DNA from: Oscillospiraceae bacterium
Lineage (GTDB): Bacteria > Bacillota > Clostridia > Oscillospirales > Acutalibacteraceae
Assembly: GCA_015065425.1 (NCBI GenBank)
Contig: SVQH01000003.1
Coordinates: 54,344-118,343, forward strand
Length of the DNA: 64,000 nucleotides
Direction of reading: 5' to 3'
The translations under genes were made by a program, and so were the position numbers. Every line of letters begins with the position of its first letter. Position 1 is the stretch's first letter. Of this stretch, positions 1 to 7,597 are shown in pieces. The notes below the pieces were generated by a model. It was given only the letters and a program-made list of their open reading frames with translations. It searched no databases and was not told the origin of the DNA.

Positions 1-140
1 GATTTGCCTGAGCCTGAGGCCCCTACAATGGCAAGAAACTGACCTTTCGGTACGGAAAAACTCACATCGGAAAGGGCGTGAACGGCATTTACACCACTGC
101 CGTAGGTTTTGGATAAGTGTTCAATTTTAAGAATATCCAT
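1..140 (-). CDS. ABC transporter ATP-binding protein, N-terminal part (runs off the window)
   Basis: Only the first 46 or so residues lie in the window. Reading the minus strand from the ATG at 138-140 gives a typical ABC ATPase start with an LSKTYG segment, an aromatic residue for base stacking and a Walker A loop GASGSGKS at the edge. A ribosome binding site (AAAAGGAGAC) lies just upstream. The wording resembles the LolD/MacB/BceA subgroup of ATPases. The gene follows a histidine kinase and response regulator in the same direction, an order typical of peptide-antibiotic resistance modules (BceRS-AB type). That role is inferred from context; the permease is outside the window. Confidence 0.85.
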   Translation of the reverse strand, partial: MDILKIEHLSKTYGSGVNAVHALSDVSFSVPKGQFLAIVGASGSGK

Positions 141-171
141 ACTTTTTGTCTCCTTTTCTTTTTGTGAGTTC

Positions 172-238
172 ATTATATTACATTAAAATGACATCACGGT
201 GACTCTTAAGTGACAGATATGTCACAAAGAGGTCACCG
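172..238 (-). promoter_or_regulatory. Promoter with nested inverted-repeat operator upstream of the ABC transporter
   Basis: On the minus strand a TATAAT (172-177) lies 32 bases before the transporter ATG. No good -35 is seen at the expected place (195-200). Instead a nested palindrome covers it: inner arms GTGACA/TGTCAC at 210-215 and 220-225, outer arms GGTGAC/GTCACC at 198-203 and 232-237. A strong -10, a missing -35 and an overlapping palindrome fit an activator-dependent promoter, presumably driven by the adjacent response regulator. The hairpin could also end kinase transcripts. Confidence 0.6.
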
Positions 239-246
239 ATGTTTTA

Positions 247-1251
247 TCAGATAACAGTTTTATATATTCTTATTGTGAAACGTGCACCGCCTTCAGGGAC
301 ATTTTCGGCTTTAATTATGCCGTTCTGATTCTGAATTATGGTTTTTGCAAGATTGAGTCCTATTCCGAAGCTTTCCTTTGTTGTATTCTTGCCTTTATAA
401 AACCGTTCAAATATATGGGGAAGATCATCTTCCGAAAAGCCGCAGCCTGAATCAGTTATCATAATTTCGGTATACAAAGGATTGTCAGCAGCGAGAATTT
501 CTACATGACCGTTCTCGGGAGTGTGCTCCACACTGTTTTTCAGAATATTGGAAACAGCTTCCGTTAACCACAGCATATCCCCCTGTAAAGTAAGATTCTC
601 GCATTTTTTGTGAAGAGTGATGTTTTTTATATCCATAGAAATCATGAGAGGCTCGGCTGCTTTTCTGATAAGCTCATCAATATCAATTCGCTGTGACAGA
701 AAACGGATACTTCCCGCATCTATCTTGGATATTTTCAGAAGTGTGGTAACAAGATTCTCCGTTCTTCCGATAAGAGATGTAAGTTCCATTAAAAGTAATT
801 CTCTTCTGTCGTCCGTTATTTCAGATTCTGACAGCAGAGAAAGTGTCAGATTTATGCTTGTAAGGGGAGTTCGTATCTGATGAGAAATATCTGCAATGGA
901 ATCGGCAAGAAAAGTTTTTTCTTTTTTCAGAATATCCTTCTGCTCGGCAAGACGTATAAACATTTTTTCTACCTGTGTTTCAAGAACAGAAAGTTCTCCT
1001 TCTTTGAATTCTCCGATGGAAAGCTTTTCTTTTCCCTGAAGGATTTCTTCAATGGCATCGGTAATATTTTCGATTTTTTTATATCGGTTCTTTGTAAAAA
1101 CAAGAAAACCAATGAAACAAGTAATTGCAAATATTAAGAAAAGGGGAACTGTGTCCGCTGAGATGAAATATAAAACAAAGGAGAATAAAACGGTAACACC
1201 GGCAAAAAATGCACAGAATTTTTTTATTTCAGGATTGTTGAACAGCTTCAT
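247..1251 (-). CDS. Sensor histidine kinase, intramembrane-sensing (BceS-like) type
   Basis: A 334-residue membrane kinase. Two transmembrane segments (about 12-30 and 36-52) are joined by only a few residues, so there is no real extracellular sensor; this is the intramembrane-sensing layout known from BceS-type kinases that read flux through a partner ABC transporter. Next come a coiled linker, the H-box with the phospho-acceptor His124 (SHQIRTPL), an N-box (NILKNSVEH), G1 (DSGCGF), an F-box and G2 (GIGLNLAK). I chose the ATG at 1249-1251 because it overlaps the regulator stop codon by four bases (ATGA); a longer reading frame upstream would overlap the regulator by 61 bases. It is co-transcribed with the regulator and precedes the transporter. 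Confidence 0.9.
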   Translation of the reverse strand: MKLFNNPEIKKFCAFFAGVTVLFSFVLYFISADTVPLFLIFAITCFIGFLVFTKNRYKKIENITDAIEEILQGKEKLSIGEFKEGELSVLETQVEKMFIRLAEQKDILKKEKTFLADSIADISHQIRTPLTSINLTLSLLSESEITDDRRELLLMELTSLIGRTENLVTTLLKISKIDAGSIRFLSQRIDIDELIRKAAEPLMISMDIKNITLHKKCENLTLQGDMLWLTEAVSNILKNSVEHTPENGHVEILAADNPLYTEIMITDSGCGFSEDDLPHIFERFYKGKNTTKESFGIGLNLAKTIIQNQNGIIKAENVPEGGARFTIRIYKTVI

Positions 1252-1925
1252 TGTCTGCCTTCGAGACGGTATCCGAGCCCTCGTACGGTAAGTATTATTT
1301 TCGGGCAAGTTGCATCGTCTTCAATTTTTTCTCTGAGTCTCTTTATATAGACTGTAAGAGTGTTGTCATTTACAAAATCTCCGCTGACATCCCATATCTC
1401 AGATAAGAGTTTTGTTCTTGTAAGAACAGTATCGGGATTGTTGAGAAATACAAGAAGAAGTTTATATTCAAGTGCTGACAGGAAAACATCATTTCCGCCT
1501 TTTGTTACCGTTCCCTTGTCCATATCAACAGTGACATCATACAGTTTAATTAAGCTCTGCGTTCTTCCGCAACGCCTTAAAACATTTTTTATTCTTGAAA
1601 TAAGCTCTTTGGGTCTGTATGGTTTTTCAATATAGTCATCAGCACCGATGTCAAGTCCTGTTACGACACTGAATTCATCAGAAGAAGCAGTAAGAAAAAT
1701 TACGGGAGTATCAGTATATGATTTCAGTTTTTTGCAAAATGCAAAGCCGTTTCCGTCGGGGAGTCTTATATCAAGCAAAATGAGATCAAATCTGAGTTTT
1801 TCAAGAAGCTTTTCAGCATCTTTTATATTAAGTGCATAGGACGGAGCAAATTTTTCAGCACGGAGTATTTCACTGAGTGCTCTTACTATGCTTATGTCAT
1901 CCTCAACAATAAGAATGTTTATCAT
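1248..1925 (-). CDS. OmpR-family response regulator
   Basis: A 225-residue regulator: receiver domain with the acidic pair near residues 9-10 (VEDD), phospho-acceptor Asp52 (LLDIRLPDG) and the conserved Lys in IEKPYRP, followed by an OmpR/PhoB winged-helix DNA-binding domain ending in VRGLGYRLE. The start at 1923-1925 is preferred because GGTGAT lies seven bases upstream; an in-frame ATG four codons earlier would leave that site inside the gene. First gene of the regulator-kinase pair. Likely target sites are the similar motifs upstream of its own promoter and of the ABC transporter, which would give autoregulation plus control of the transporter. Confidence 0.92.
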   Translation of the reverse strand: MINILIVEDDISIVRALSEILRAEKFAPSYALNIKDAEKLLEKLRFDLILLDIRLPDGNGFAFCKKLKSYTDTPVIFLTASSDEFSVVTGLDIGADDYIEKPYRPKELISRIKNVLRRCGRTQSLIKLYDVTVDMDKGTVTKGGNDVFLSALEYKLLLVFLNNPDTVLTRTKLLSEIWDVSGDFVNDNTLTVYIKRLREKIEDDATCPKIILTVRGLGYRLEGRQ

Positions 1926-1952
1926 TATTATCACCATATATATTTTTTTTCA

Positions 1953-2005
1953 ATTATATCTTTATTGAAAACTATTTGTCAACAATTCTTACATATCAGT
2001 CACTT
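1953..2005 (-). promoter_or_regulatory. Promoter of the regulator-kinase pair with upstream operator-like site
   Basis: Minus strand: TTGACA (1977-1982), 18-base spacer, TATAAT (1953-1958). Just upstream, 1988-2005 reads AAGTGACTGATATGTAAG. It matches 15 of 18 positions of the palindromic core upstream of the ABC transporter (208-225, AAGTGACAGATATGTCAC). The shared motif next to both promoters is the likely binding site of the response regulator. Confidence 0.65.
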
Positions 2006-2083
2006 TTCATTTGTATTACTGATTTATACTATTTTTATTTTAATTTTATTTTTACATAATAAAAATAAAATTAAAAATAACTA

Positions 2084-2112
2084 TTGACAAATTCTGACTT
2101 TTAGATTATAAT
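2084..2112 (+). promoter_or_regulatory. Strong sigma-A promoter of tRNA-Arg
   Basis: Perfect consensus TTGACA (2084-2089), 17-base spacer and TATAAT (2107-2112), placed 31 bases before the mature tRNA. Confidence 0.9.
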
Positions 2113-2143
2113 ACCAATGCATTCGGAAGCTGAATGTATAAAT

Positions 2144-2220
2144 GCGCTTCTAGCTCAGCTGGATAGAGCAACTGCCTTCTAAGCAGTAGGCCAGGGGTTC
2201 GAGTCCCTTGAAGCGCGCCA
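2144..2220 (+). tRNA. tRNA-Arg (anticodon UCU)
   Basis: A 77-base cloverleaf. Acceptor arms are GCGCTTC (2144-2150) and GAAGCGC (2210-2216). The D-arm contains TAGCTCAGCTGGATAGAGCA, the anticodon stem ACTGC/GCAGT encloses the loop CTTCTAA, and the T-loop is GGTTCGAGTCC. A discriminator G and an encoded CCA end the gene. Anticodon TCT reads AGA and AGG, the main arginine codons of the neighbouring genes. Confidence 0.97.
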
Positions 2221-2223
2221 ACG

Positions 2224-2257
2224 GAGAGAACAGACCGACCTGTTCTCTCTTTTTTTT
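2224..2257 (+). terminator. Intrinsic terminator of tRNA-Arg
   Basis: Perfect 10-bp stem GAGAGAACAG / CTGTTCTCTC with a six-base loop, followed by eight T. Confidence 0.93.
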
Positions 2258-2364
2258 ATTCACGGTAAGTTATGATTTATGGAATCTGCCAATTCTCTGT
2301 GATGAACCTTTTATATTGCATTTTGTTTTCTTTGTTGTATAATTATATCAAAGGAAGTGAGCGT

Positions 2365-3216
2365 ATGGCTTATCGGTTTATGTGTTATCCCGGCGGTGTC
2401 AGAAAGGCTGTTACTTTCAGTTATGATGACGGAAGTGTTGATGATTTAATACTTGAAGAGATATTCAATAAATATAACATGAAGGCAACCTTCAATATAA
2501 ATTCTGACCGTCTTATAAACGGAAACGGTATTTCTGTTTCTGACGCCAAGTGTTTTATTGCTGACGGTCATGAAATTGCCGTACATGGAAAATACCATAA
2601 GGCAAACGGTATTTCAAGAACAGTTGACGGTATAAGGGATGTTCTTACTTGTCGCGAAGAACTTGAAACTGTCCTTGGTAAAATAATCAGAGGTATGGCA
2701 TATCCCGATACGGGAATAACTAATTTTTTTAACGATACGGATTATAATAAGGTGAAAAATTACCTCACAGACCTCGGAATTGTTTATTCAAGAACCCTTG
2801 GCGGAGATAATAACCGTTTTGAACTACCTTCAGATTGGCACGCGTGGATGCCTACTGTTCATCATAATAATCCCGATATTTATAAGTATATTGATGAATT
2901 TATATCCCTTGACCTTGAAAATAATTATCATGCAATGCGTCACCCGAGACTTTTTTATGTGTGGGGACATTCTTTTGAATTCACTTCAAACGATAATTGG
3001 AAGCTTATTGAAGATATATGTAAAAAGCTTGGCGGCAGGGAAGATATATGGTATGCTACAAATATGGAGATTTATGAATATGTCAATGCCTATAATTCTC
3101 TTATATGGAGTGCTGACGGAAAAACTGTGTATAATCCTGCTTTATATGAAATATGGTTCTCTGACGGTAATACCCGATATTCGGTTTTATCGGGCGAAAC
3201 ATTGATTGTTGAATGA
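2365..3216 (+). CDS. Polysaccharide deacetylase (NodB/CE4 family)
   Basis: A 283-residue protein with a NodB-type fold signature. VTFSYDDGSVDD (residues 16-27) corresponds to motif 1 with the paired Asp that bind metal and act as base; HGKYH (74-78) fits the metal-binding His pair of motif 2. The family removes N- or O-acetyl groups from sugars such as peptidoglycan, chitin or xylan; the substrate here cannot be told. No signal peptide from the chosen start, so the product is probably cytoplasmic. The ATG at 2365 follows AAAGGAAGTGAG; the frame runs 31 codons further upstream but lacks a ribosome binding site there. An SGNH hydrolase gene follows 9 bases later, suggesting joint deacylation of a glycan. 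Confidence 0.85.
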   Translation: MAYRFMCYPGGVRKAVTFSYDDGSVDDLILEEIFNKYNMKATFNINSDRLINGNGISVSDAKCFIADGHEIAVHGKYHKANGISRTVDGIRDVLTCREELETVLGKIIRGMAYPDTGITNFFNDTDYNKVKNYLTDLGIVYSRTLGGDNNRFELPSDWHAWMPTVHHNNPDIYKYIDEFISLDLENNYHAMRHPRLFYVWGHSFEFTSNDNWKLIEDICKKLGGREDIWYATNMEIYEYVNAYNSLIWSADGKTVYNPALYEIWFSDGNTRYSVLSGETLIVE

Positions 3217-3225
3217 GGTACTGTT

Positions 3226-3906
3226 ATGAGAGTTATGGAAAAATTGATGCTTGAATATGACGGACTTGTTAAAAACGGTCCTATTAATATCGTAGCCTTC
3301 GGAGACAGTGTTACCCACGGGGCAGTGGCACCTGATGAAATAAATTATGACACGGTATATTGGAATCTGCTTCGCAAAAAACTTAATAATGTAAGAAATT
3401 ATGTTCCCGTGAATGTTATAAATGCAGGTATCGGCGGAATAACTGCTTCAGGGTCAATTTCAAGAATGGAGAGAGATGTGTTTTCCCATAATCCCGAGCT
3501 TGTTATTGTTTGCTTCGGTCTTAATGATGTAAACGGAAGTCTCGAAGAATATATATCTTCTCTTGAAACAATATTTTCTGAGTGTAATAAAAGGGGAGTT
3601 GAAACGGTGTTTCTTACACCTAATATGCTTAATACCTATGTTGCTGAGGACACCCTTGATGAATTAAAAGGCTATGCTGCGGTAACTGCCGAGATTCAGA
3701 ACAGCGGAAAAATGGACAAATATATGGATGCTGCAACAGCACTTGCAGAAAAAATGAATATTAAAGTCTGTGACTGCTATAAAAAATGGAAGAAAATAAG
3801 TGAAACGCAGGATGTGACAATGCTTTTGGCAAACCGCATTAATCATCCGATTAAAGAAATGCATGAGCTTTTTGCAGCTGCACTTTTTGATGTGATTTCA
3901 AAGTAG
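3226..3906 (+). CDS. SGNH/GDSL-family hydrolase (esterase/deacylase)
   Basis: A 226-residue protein with SGNH blocks: GDSVTHG with the nucleophile Ser28, the oxyanion-hole glycine in NAGIGG, and GLND with the conserved Asn. A C-terminal NHPIKEMH supplies the catalytic His, but the Asp usually three residues before it (DxxH) is not evident, so the triad may be incomplete or differently placed. No signal peptide. GAGG lies eight bases before the ATG. It forms a two-gene unit with the polysaccharide deacetylase; the pair suggests stepwise removal of acyl groups from an oligosaccharide. Substrate unknown. Confidence 0.82.
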   Translation: MRVMEKLMLEYDGLVKNGPINIVAFGDSVTHGAVAPDEINYDTVYWNLLRKKLNNVRNYVPVNVINAGIGGITASGSISRMERDVFSHNPELVIVCFGLNDVNGSLEEYISSLETIFSECNKRGVETVFLTPNMLNTYVAEDTLDELKGYAAVTAEIQNSGKMDKYMDAATALAEKMNIKVCDCYKKWKKISETQDVTMLLANRINHPIKEMHELFAAALFDVISK

Positions 3907-3916
3907 ATAAATACAA

Positions 3917-3950
3917 GAACGGAGTACCTTTTTTTGAGGGTACTCCGTTC
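3917..3950. terminator. Hairpin between convergent genes
   Basis: Perfect 12-bp inverted repeat (GAACGGAGTACC / GGTACTCCGTTC) around a loop with seven T. It lies between the SGNH hydrolase stop and the stop of the convergent minus-strand gene. The run of T after the stem is weak on both strands, but position and stability fit a two-way terminator. Confidence 0.65.
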
Positions 3951-3953
3951 AAT

Positions 3954-5438
3954 TTACGCTGTAATGCTTGAAAGTTTGCTGAGAAGAACTTTTACAAGTG
4001 TTTTTGCAATAGTCTTAAGTCCTTCACTGCTTTCACCAACAGAAGCAACAATAACAGCTGCATCTTCAGTACTCTTAAGCTCTGTGAGATTAATGATACT
4101 TTCAATTATTTTTTCATTGACCGCATAATCAATAAGAAAATCAATGGTTTTTTGAGAATCTGCGGTATAATATGTATTTCCGTCGGGAAGAGTCGTTGCT
4201 GTTGCACAGGCAAAAAGTGCAGACATATCCATATCAGGCATATCGGCATAATCAGATTTTGAAATAAGTTTCAGAAGCCCGTCAAGAAGATTGTTAAAGG
4301 AGCCTGAAATGTCAATTCCCATTTCACCGATAATGTCTATAAGTGAATTTCCGAGATTGTATATCTCTCCGTTTTCAAAGCCCATAACAGCTGAAGCAAG
4401 CTCATGGAAAGTTCCGTCCATTTTAAGAGAACGCATGCTCTCGCAGAGTTTTCCCGATTCTATTGCATAAGCAAAATTAATAAGCATGGAAGTAAGTCCG
4501 TTTACAGGATCGGTTGCAGTTTTTTCAACGGCGTAAAGAACAGGTTCGAGAATTGCTTTCCATATATCTGAAAGCTGAGTATATTCACATACCTCTGAGG
4601 GCGAGGGGTATTCACCGTCAACAAGTCCCAAAGTATTAAAAAGAGTTACGAGGCAGGTTTCATATCCGCTTTTCTGAGAAGAATTATAAATGGTTGCGGC
4701 ATCAAGGTTTATGGGAATTGCATCAGTTTTAAGAAGAAACTCGATGACATTGATGTTGACAACACGGGATTTGCTTTGAACGCATATTTCAAGAACACCT
4801 CTAAGCCCTTCGGACATGTCGTCCATTGCTGAATAGAAAGTATCTTTATCGCTGACTCCCCAAACTATAGAGTTCCATAAAGATGTGGTTTTAATTGTTC
4901 CGTCTTCTGCTGTCCATGAAACTTGGGTGTCCATATATGACCAGTCAGAACCTACATTATTAAGAACATCCGTAAGAGATTTTCTTGTACCGTCCTTGTC
5001 TACACAGGTATATGATGAGCCCTGAATTTTTGAGGCATACAAAGGACCCGTCGGATAGAGGTCGATATTGGTGGCAAAATCCATCATTTCGAGGTTTGTA
5101 AGCACATTGAAAAGCAGGGGATATGACATAGACATAATAGTATTAACTATTGCATCAGAATATATAACCTTTTTAACGGCAGATGAAATACCTTCAGGTG
5201 AAAGTCCGTTTTCTCCGAGTCCTTCTGTTATGCTTGAGACTACAGAACTGATTTCAGATGCAATACCTGATGTATCAAGGTTAAGTTCAATGTTAGCAGG
5301 TTGTGACGAAGTATCTTTTGTTAAAAGCATAACACCTGAGAACACAAGTGCGATGCTTTCAAAAACAAGGGTAACACAGAGAATAACAATAAAAATGTTT
5401 TTAATGACATTTATTTTACTTTTATTCTTTTCTGACAT
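3954..5438 (-). CDS. Membrane-anchored protein of unknown function
   Basis: A 494-residue protein I do not recognise. Residues 13-38 form one strongly hydrophobic segment after a Lys-rich start, fitting an uncleaved signal anchor or signal peptide. The remainder is outside-type: Ser/Thr/Asp-rich, with several predicted helices and no cell-wall anchor, dockerin or catalytic motif that I can name. A good ribosome binding site (AGGGAGAG) precedes the ATG. It stands alone with its own promoter, between a convergent hydrolase pair and a TetR gene. Extracytoplasmic location is inferred from the N-terminus only. Confidence 0.7.
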   Translation of the reverse strand: MSEKNKSKINVIKNIFIVILCVTLVFESIALVFSGVMLLTKDTSSQPANIELNLDTSGIASEISSVVSSITEGLGENGLSPEGISSAVKKVIYSDAIVNTIMSMSYPLLFNVLTNLEMMDFATNIDLYPTGPLYASKIQGSSYTCVDKDGTRKSLTDVLNNVGSDWSYMDTQVSWTAEDGTIKTTSLWNSIVWGVSDKDTFYSAMDDMSEGLRGVLEICVQSKSRVVNINVIEFLLKTDAIPINLDAATIYNSSQKSGYETCLVTLFNTLGLVDGEYPSPSEVCEYTQLSDIWKAILEPVLYAVEKTATDPVNGLTSMLINFAYAIESGKLCESMRSLKMDGTFHELASAVMGFENGEIYNLGNSLIDIIGEMGIDISGSFNNLLDGLLKLISKSDYADMPDMDMSALFACATATTLPDGNTYYTADSQKTIDFLIDYAVNEKIIESIINLTELKSTEDAAVIVASVGESSEGLKTIAKTLVKVLLSKLSSITA

Positions 5439-5477
5439 GATTTCTCTCTCCCTGAAATTTATACATTAATTGTTTAT

Positions 5478-5505
5478 ATTGTATCACTAAAATTGATTTT
5501 GTCAA
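5478..5505 (-). promoter_or_regulatory. Promoter of the membrane-anchored protein gene
   Basis: Minus strand TTGACA (5500-5505), 16-base spacer, TACAAT (5478-5483), about 40 bases before the start codon. Confidence 0.75.
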
Positions 5506-5630
5506 TAAATTTTTCATAATTACTTCATATTGATAACACAATGTCGGAAAATTAATAGAAATTTTATGATAAATAGTATTTGTGATATGATATTTTCTTA
5601 CAAAATTATGAGAAAGAGGTATTTTTGTGC

Positions 5631-5673
5631 AAAAAAACAGCAATCCGGTCTGTGTATTGCAGGATTGCTGTTT
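5631..5673 (-). terminator. Terminator of the TetR gene
   Basis: Twelve-bp stem AAACAGCAATCC / GGATTGCTGTTT (5635-5646 with 5662-5673). On the minus strand the stem runs into a T tract. It lies 30 bases after the TetR stop codon. Confidence 0.88.
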
Positions 5674-5703
5674 ATACAATATTGAATATAAATTAATAGC
5701 AGA

Positions 5704-6318
5704 TCAAGTATCTTTTTTCTTTTCTCTTATAACCTCACACAGCTTTTCAGATCTGTTGGCAAGATAAAATTTTGAAAGAAGCATTGCACACTGGTCACTT
5801 GTCAGTCCCATTGGATCCATAAACCAATGTATTAGAATATTTCTGAACCCGCCGAGAGTGTAATACATGTGACAGATGTATTCTGTTGTTTCTTCAACGG
5901 GCAACAGGCCTTCTATTTCATGGGCAAATTTTTCTTCCGCAAGAGAAATGATTCTCTTAATAAGAGTTTCACCGTGTGAAGACGTGAGGAAAAGCTTATA
6001 GTAGTTCTTGTTCTTTTCAAGGAACTGAATGCTTGTGATGATAACTTCCGTGGGATCAAGAATAATGTTGTCCATGCCCACCTTATCTATGGTTTCATCA
6101 ATCGCCTCTACTATATTGGATTGAATGGCAGCATACAGGTCATATACATCAAGATAATGAGCATAGAATGTGCCTCTCGATATATTTGCTCTTTCTACAA
6201 TATCAGTAACAGTGATTTTTGACATGTCCTTTTCATTGAGAAGTTCCGCAAAAGCCTGCTTTATAAGGTGTCTTGAACGAGCCGCATTTTTATGTGTTGA
6301 TTTCTTGCCGACTGCCAT
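5704..6318 (-). CDS. TetR/AcrR-family transcriptional regulator
   Basis: A 204-residue regulator. The N-terminal 60 residues hold the TetR helix-turn-helix (VTDIVERANISRGTFYAHY); the rest is an all-helical ligand or dimer domain resembling the Clostridial TetR proteins with a divergent C-terminal domain. AGGAGGG lies seven bases before the ATG. It follows the class II aldolase gene by 31 bases and both are in line with the aminotransferase at 7598-9076, so it probably controls this unit and possibly the plus-strand genes from 11186. The inducer is unknown. Confidence 0.9.
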   Translation of the reverse strand: MAVGKKSTHKNAARSRHLIKQAFAELLNEKDMSKITVTDIVERANISRGTFYAHYLDVYDLYAAIQSNIVEAIDETIDKVGMDNIILDPTEVIITSIQFLEKNKNYYKLFLTSSHGETLIKRIISLAEEKFAHEIEGLLPVEETTEYICHMYYTLGGFRNILIHWFMDPMGLTSDQCAMLLSKFYLANRSEKLCEVIREKKKDT

Positions 6319-6349
6319 TGTTTGTCCCTCCTGAAATTTGCTGGCGGTT

Positions 6350-7564
6350 TTATTTTTTCTTGGAATACTTTGTTTTGTAAATAATTCTCATTAAAGCGGA
6401 TTCCAACGGATTGATATATTTGTCTTCTTTGCCGTATGCTGCAGCAGCAACAAAAGACTTGCATCCTTTTTCTGCAACAAGCTTTACTGCATCAGCTTCT
6501 TCCTTTGAAGAGCCTACGCATATAGCACCGTTGTGTTTAAGCATTACTGCATCGCGGTGTTTCATCTTTTTTACGACCTTCTTTGCAGAACGAAGACGGT
6601 TATTGGGATTGTATTCAGCATTTTTAAGAGAAATTCCTACTATCTGTGCGAAGTCATCAAGGAAAGGCTTTATTGTTATACCCGTTCTTGACATGGCAAG
6701 AGTTGCCTCTTCTTGTGAATGTGTAATGGCATTGACATCTTTTCTCTTTTTATAAATCATTGTATGAAGCTCTGCAGTTTCGGGATAATCTGCAGCAGTG
6801 TCAAGAGGCTTGCCGGAGTCAATGTCAATCATTATTGTGTCGCCGCCTTCGGCAGGAGTCATCTCAATGACACTGTAAAACTTTTCTGAATTATAAGCGG
6901 GCAATTCTTCTGCAACAACTTCACTCATAAGATTGTTGGAGATATATTCACAAAGAGAAGTGAAGGTTTCAATCGTTCTGCCGGTGAGTTCTCTGTGTCT
7001 TTCAAGGAAAATTTCCTTACAAGCCTCTTCAAGCTGATTTGCAACAAGAAAAGCATTGTCAAGATCCGTTCCCATGCAGACAGCACCGTGGTGCTGCATG
7101 AGTATTGCTTTTGATGAAGAACGCTTGATTGCTGCCGTAACAGCCTCACGCAGAGTCTTTGTTCCGGGAAGACCGTAAGTAGCAAGAGGAACGTGTTTTC
7201 CGATTATTTCTGCACTTTTTCCGTCGAGATGATTTATATCATATCCTCTTATTCCTGCAAGGGAAGCCATAGTCTGATGGGTATGAATAACAAAATTGCA
7301 GTTCTCTCTGAGTTTATAGCAGGCTGCATGAACGCCTTTTTCAGATGAAGGCTTGATATCTCCTTCATAGGAAAGATCATCAATGTTTACTATAACAATA
7401 TCGTCGGTAGTGAGGCTCATATAGTCTCTTCCGCTGGGAGTTATAGCAAAGGTCTTATCATCAATACGGCAACTTACATTGCCCCATGTGCGTTGGATAA
7501 GTCCTTTTTTACAAAGGAGTATTCCGGCTTTTACGACATCTGATTTTGCCTTTAATATATCCAT
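6350..7564 (-). CDS. Tandem class II aldolase/adducin-family protein
   Basis: A 404-residue protein made of two copies of the class II aldolase fold (about 1-190 and 225-395). The family makes or breaks C-C bonds of sugar phosphates using a bound zinc ion. The first copy keeps the HxH pair (His94, His96), a third His (HHG, 158-159) and an acidic residue at 75 (SSEKG). The second copy has only ITHS (His282) and KHNG (His344), so its metal site is reduced and it may be regulatory or structural. Single-domain members are about 200-230 residues, so this is a duplication with divergence. It lies between the aminotransferase (33 bases upstream) and TetR, suggesting joint action on an aldehyde or amino-sugar-like compound. 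Confidence 0.85.
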   Translation of the reverse strand: MDILKAKSDVVKAGILLCKKGLIQRTWGNVSCRIDDKTFAITPSGRDYMSLTTDDIVIVNIDDLSYEGDIKPSSEKGVHAACYKLRENCNFVIHTHQTMASLAGIRGYDINHLDGKSAEIIGKHVPLATYGLPGTKTLREAVTAAIKRSSSKAILMQHHGAVCMGTDLDNAFLVANQLEEACKEIFLERHRELTGRTIETFTSLCEYISNNLMSEVVAEELPAYNSEKFYSVIEMTPAEGGDTIMIDIDSGKPLDTAADYPETAELHTMIYKKRKDVNAITHSQEEATLAMSRTGITIKPFLDDFAQIVGISLKNAEYNPNNRLRSAKKVVKKMKHRDAVMLKHNGAICVGSSKEEADAVKLVAEKGCKSFVAAAAYGKEDKYINPLESALMRIIYKTKYSKKK

Positions 7565-7597
7565 GGTAACACCTCTGAATTAAAAATGAGATAATTA

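Noticed and set aside
5422-5679. Open frame of 85 codons on the minus strand upstream of the membrane-anchored protein
   Set aside because: It runs through a terminator and a promoter and has no ribosome binding site.
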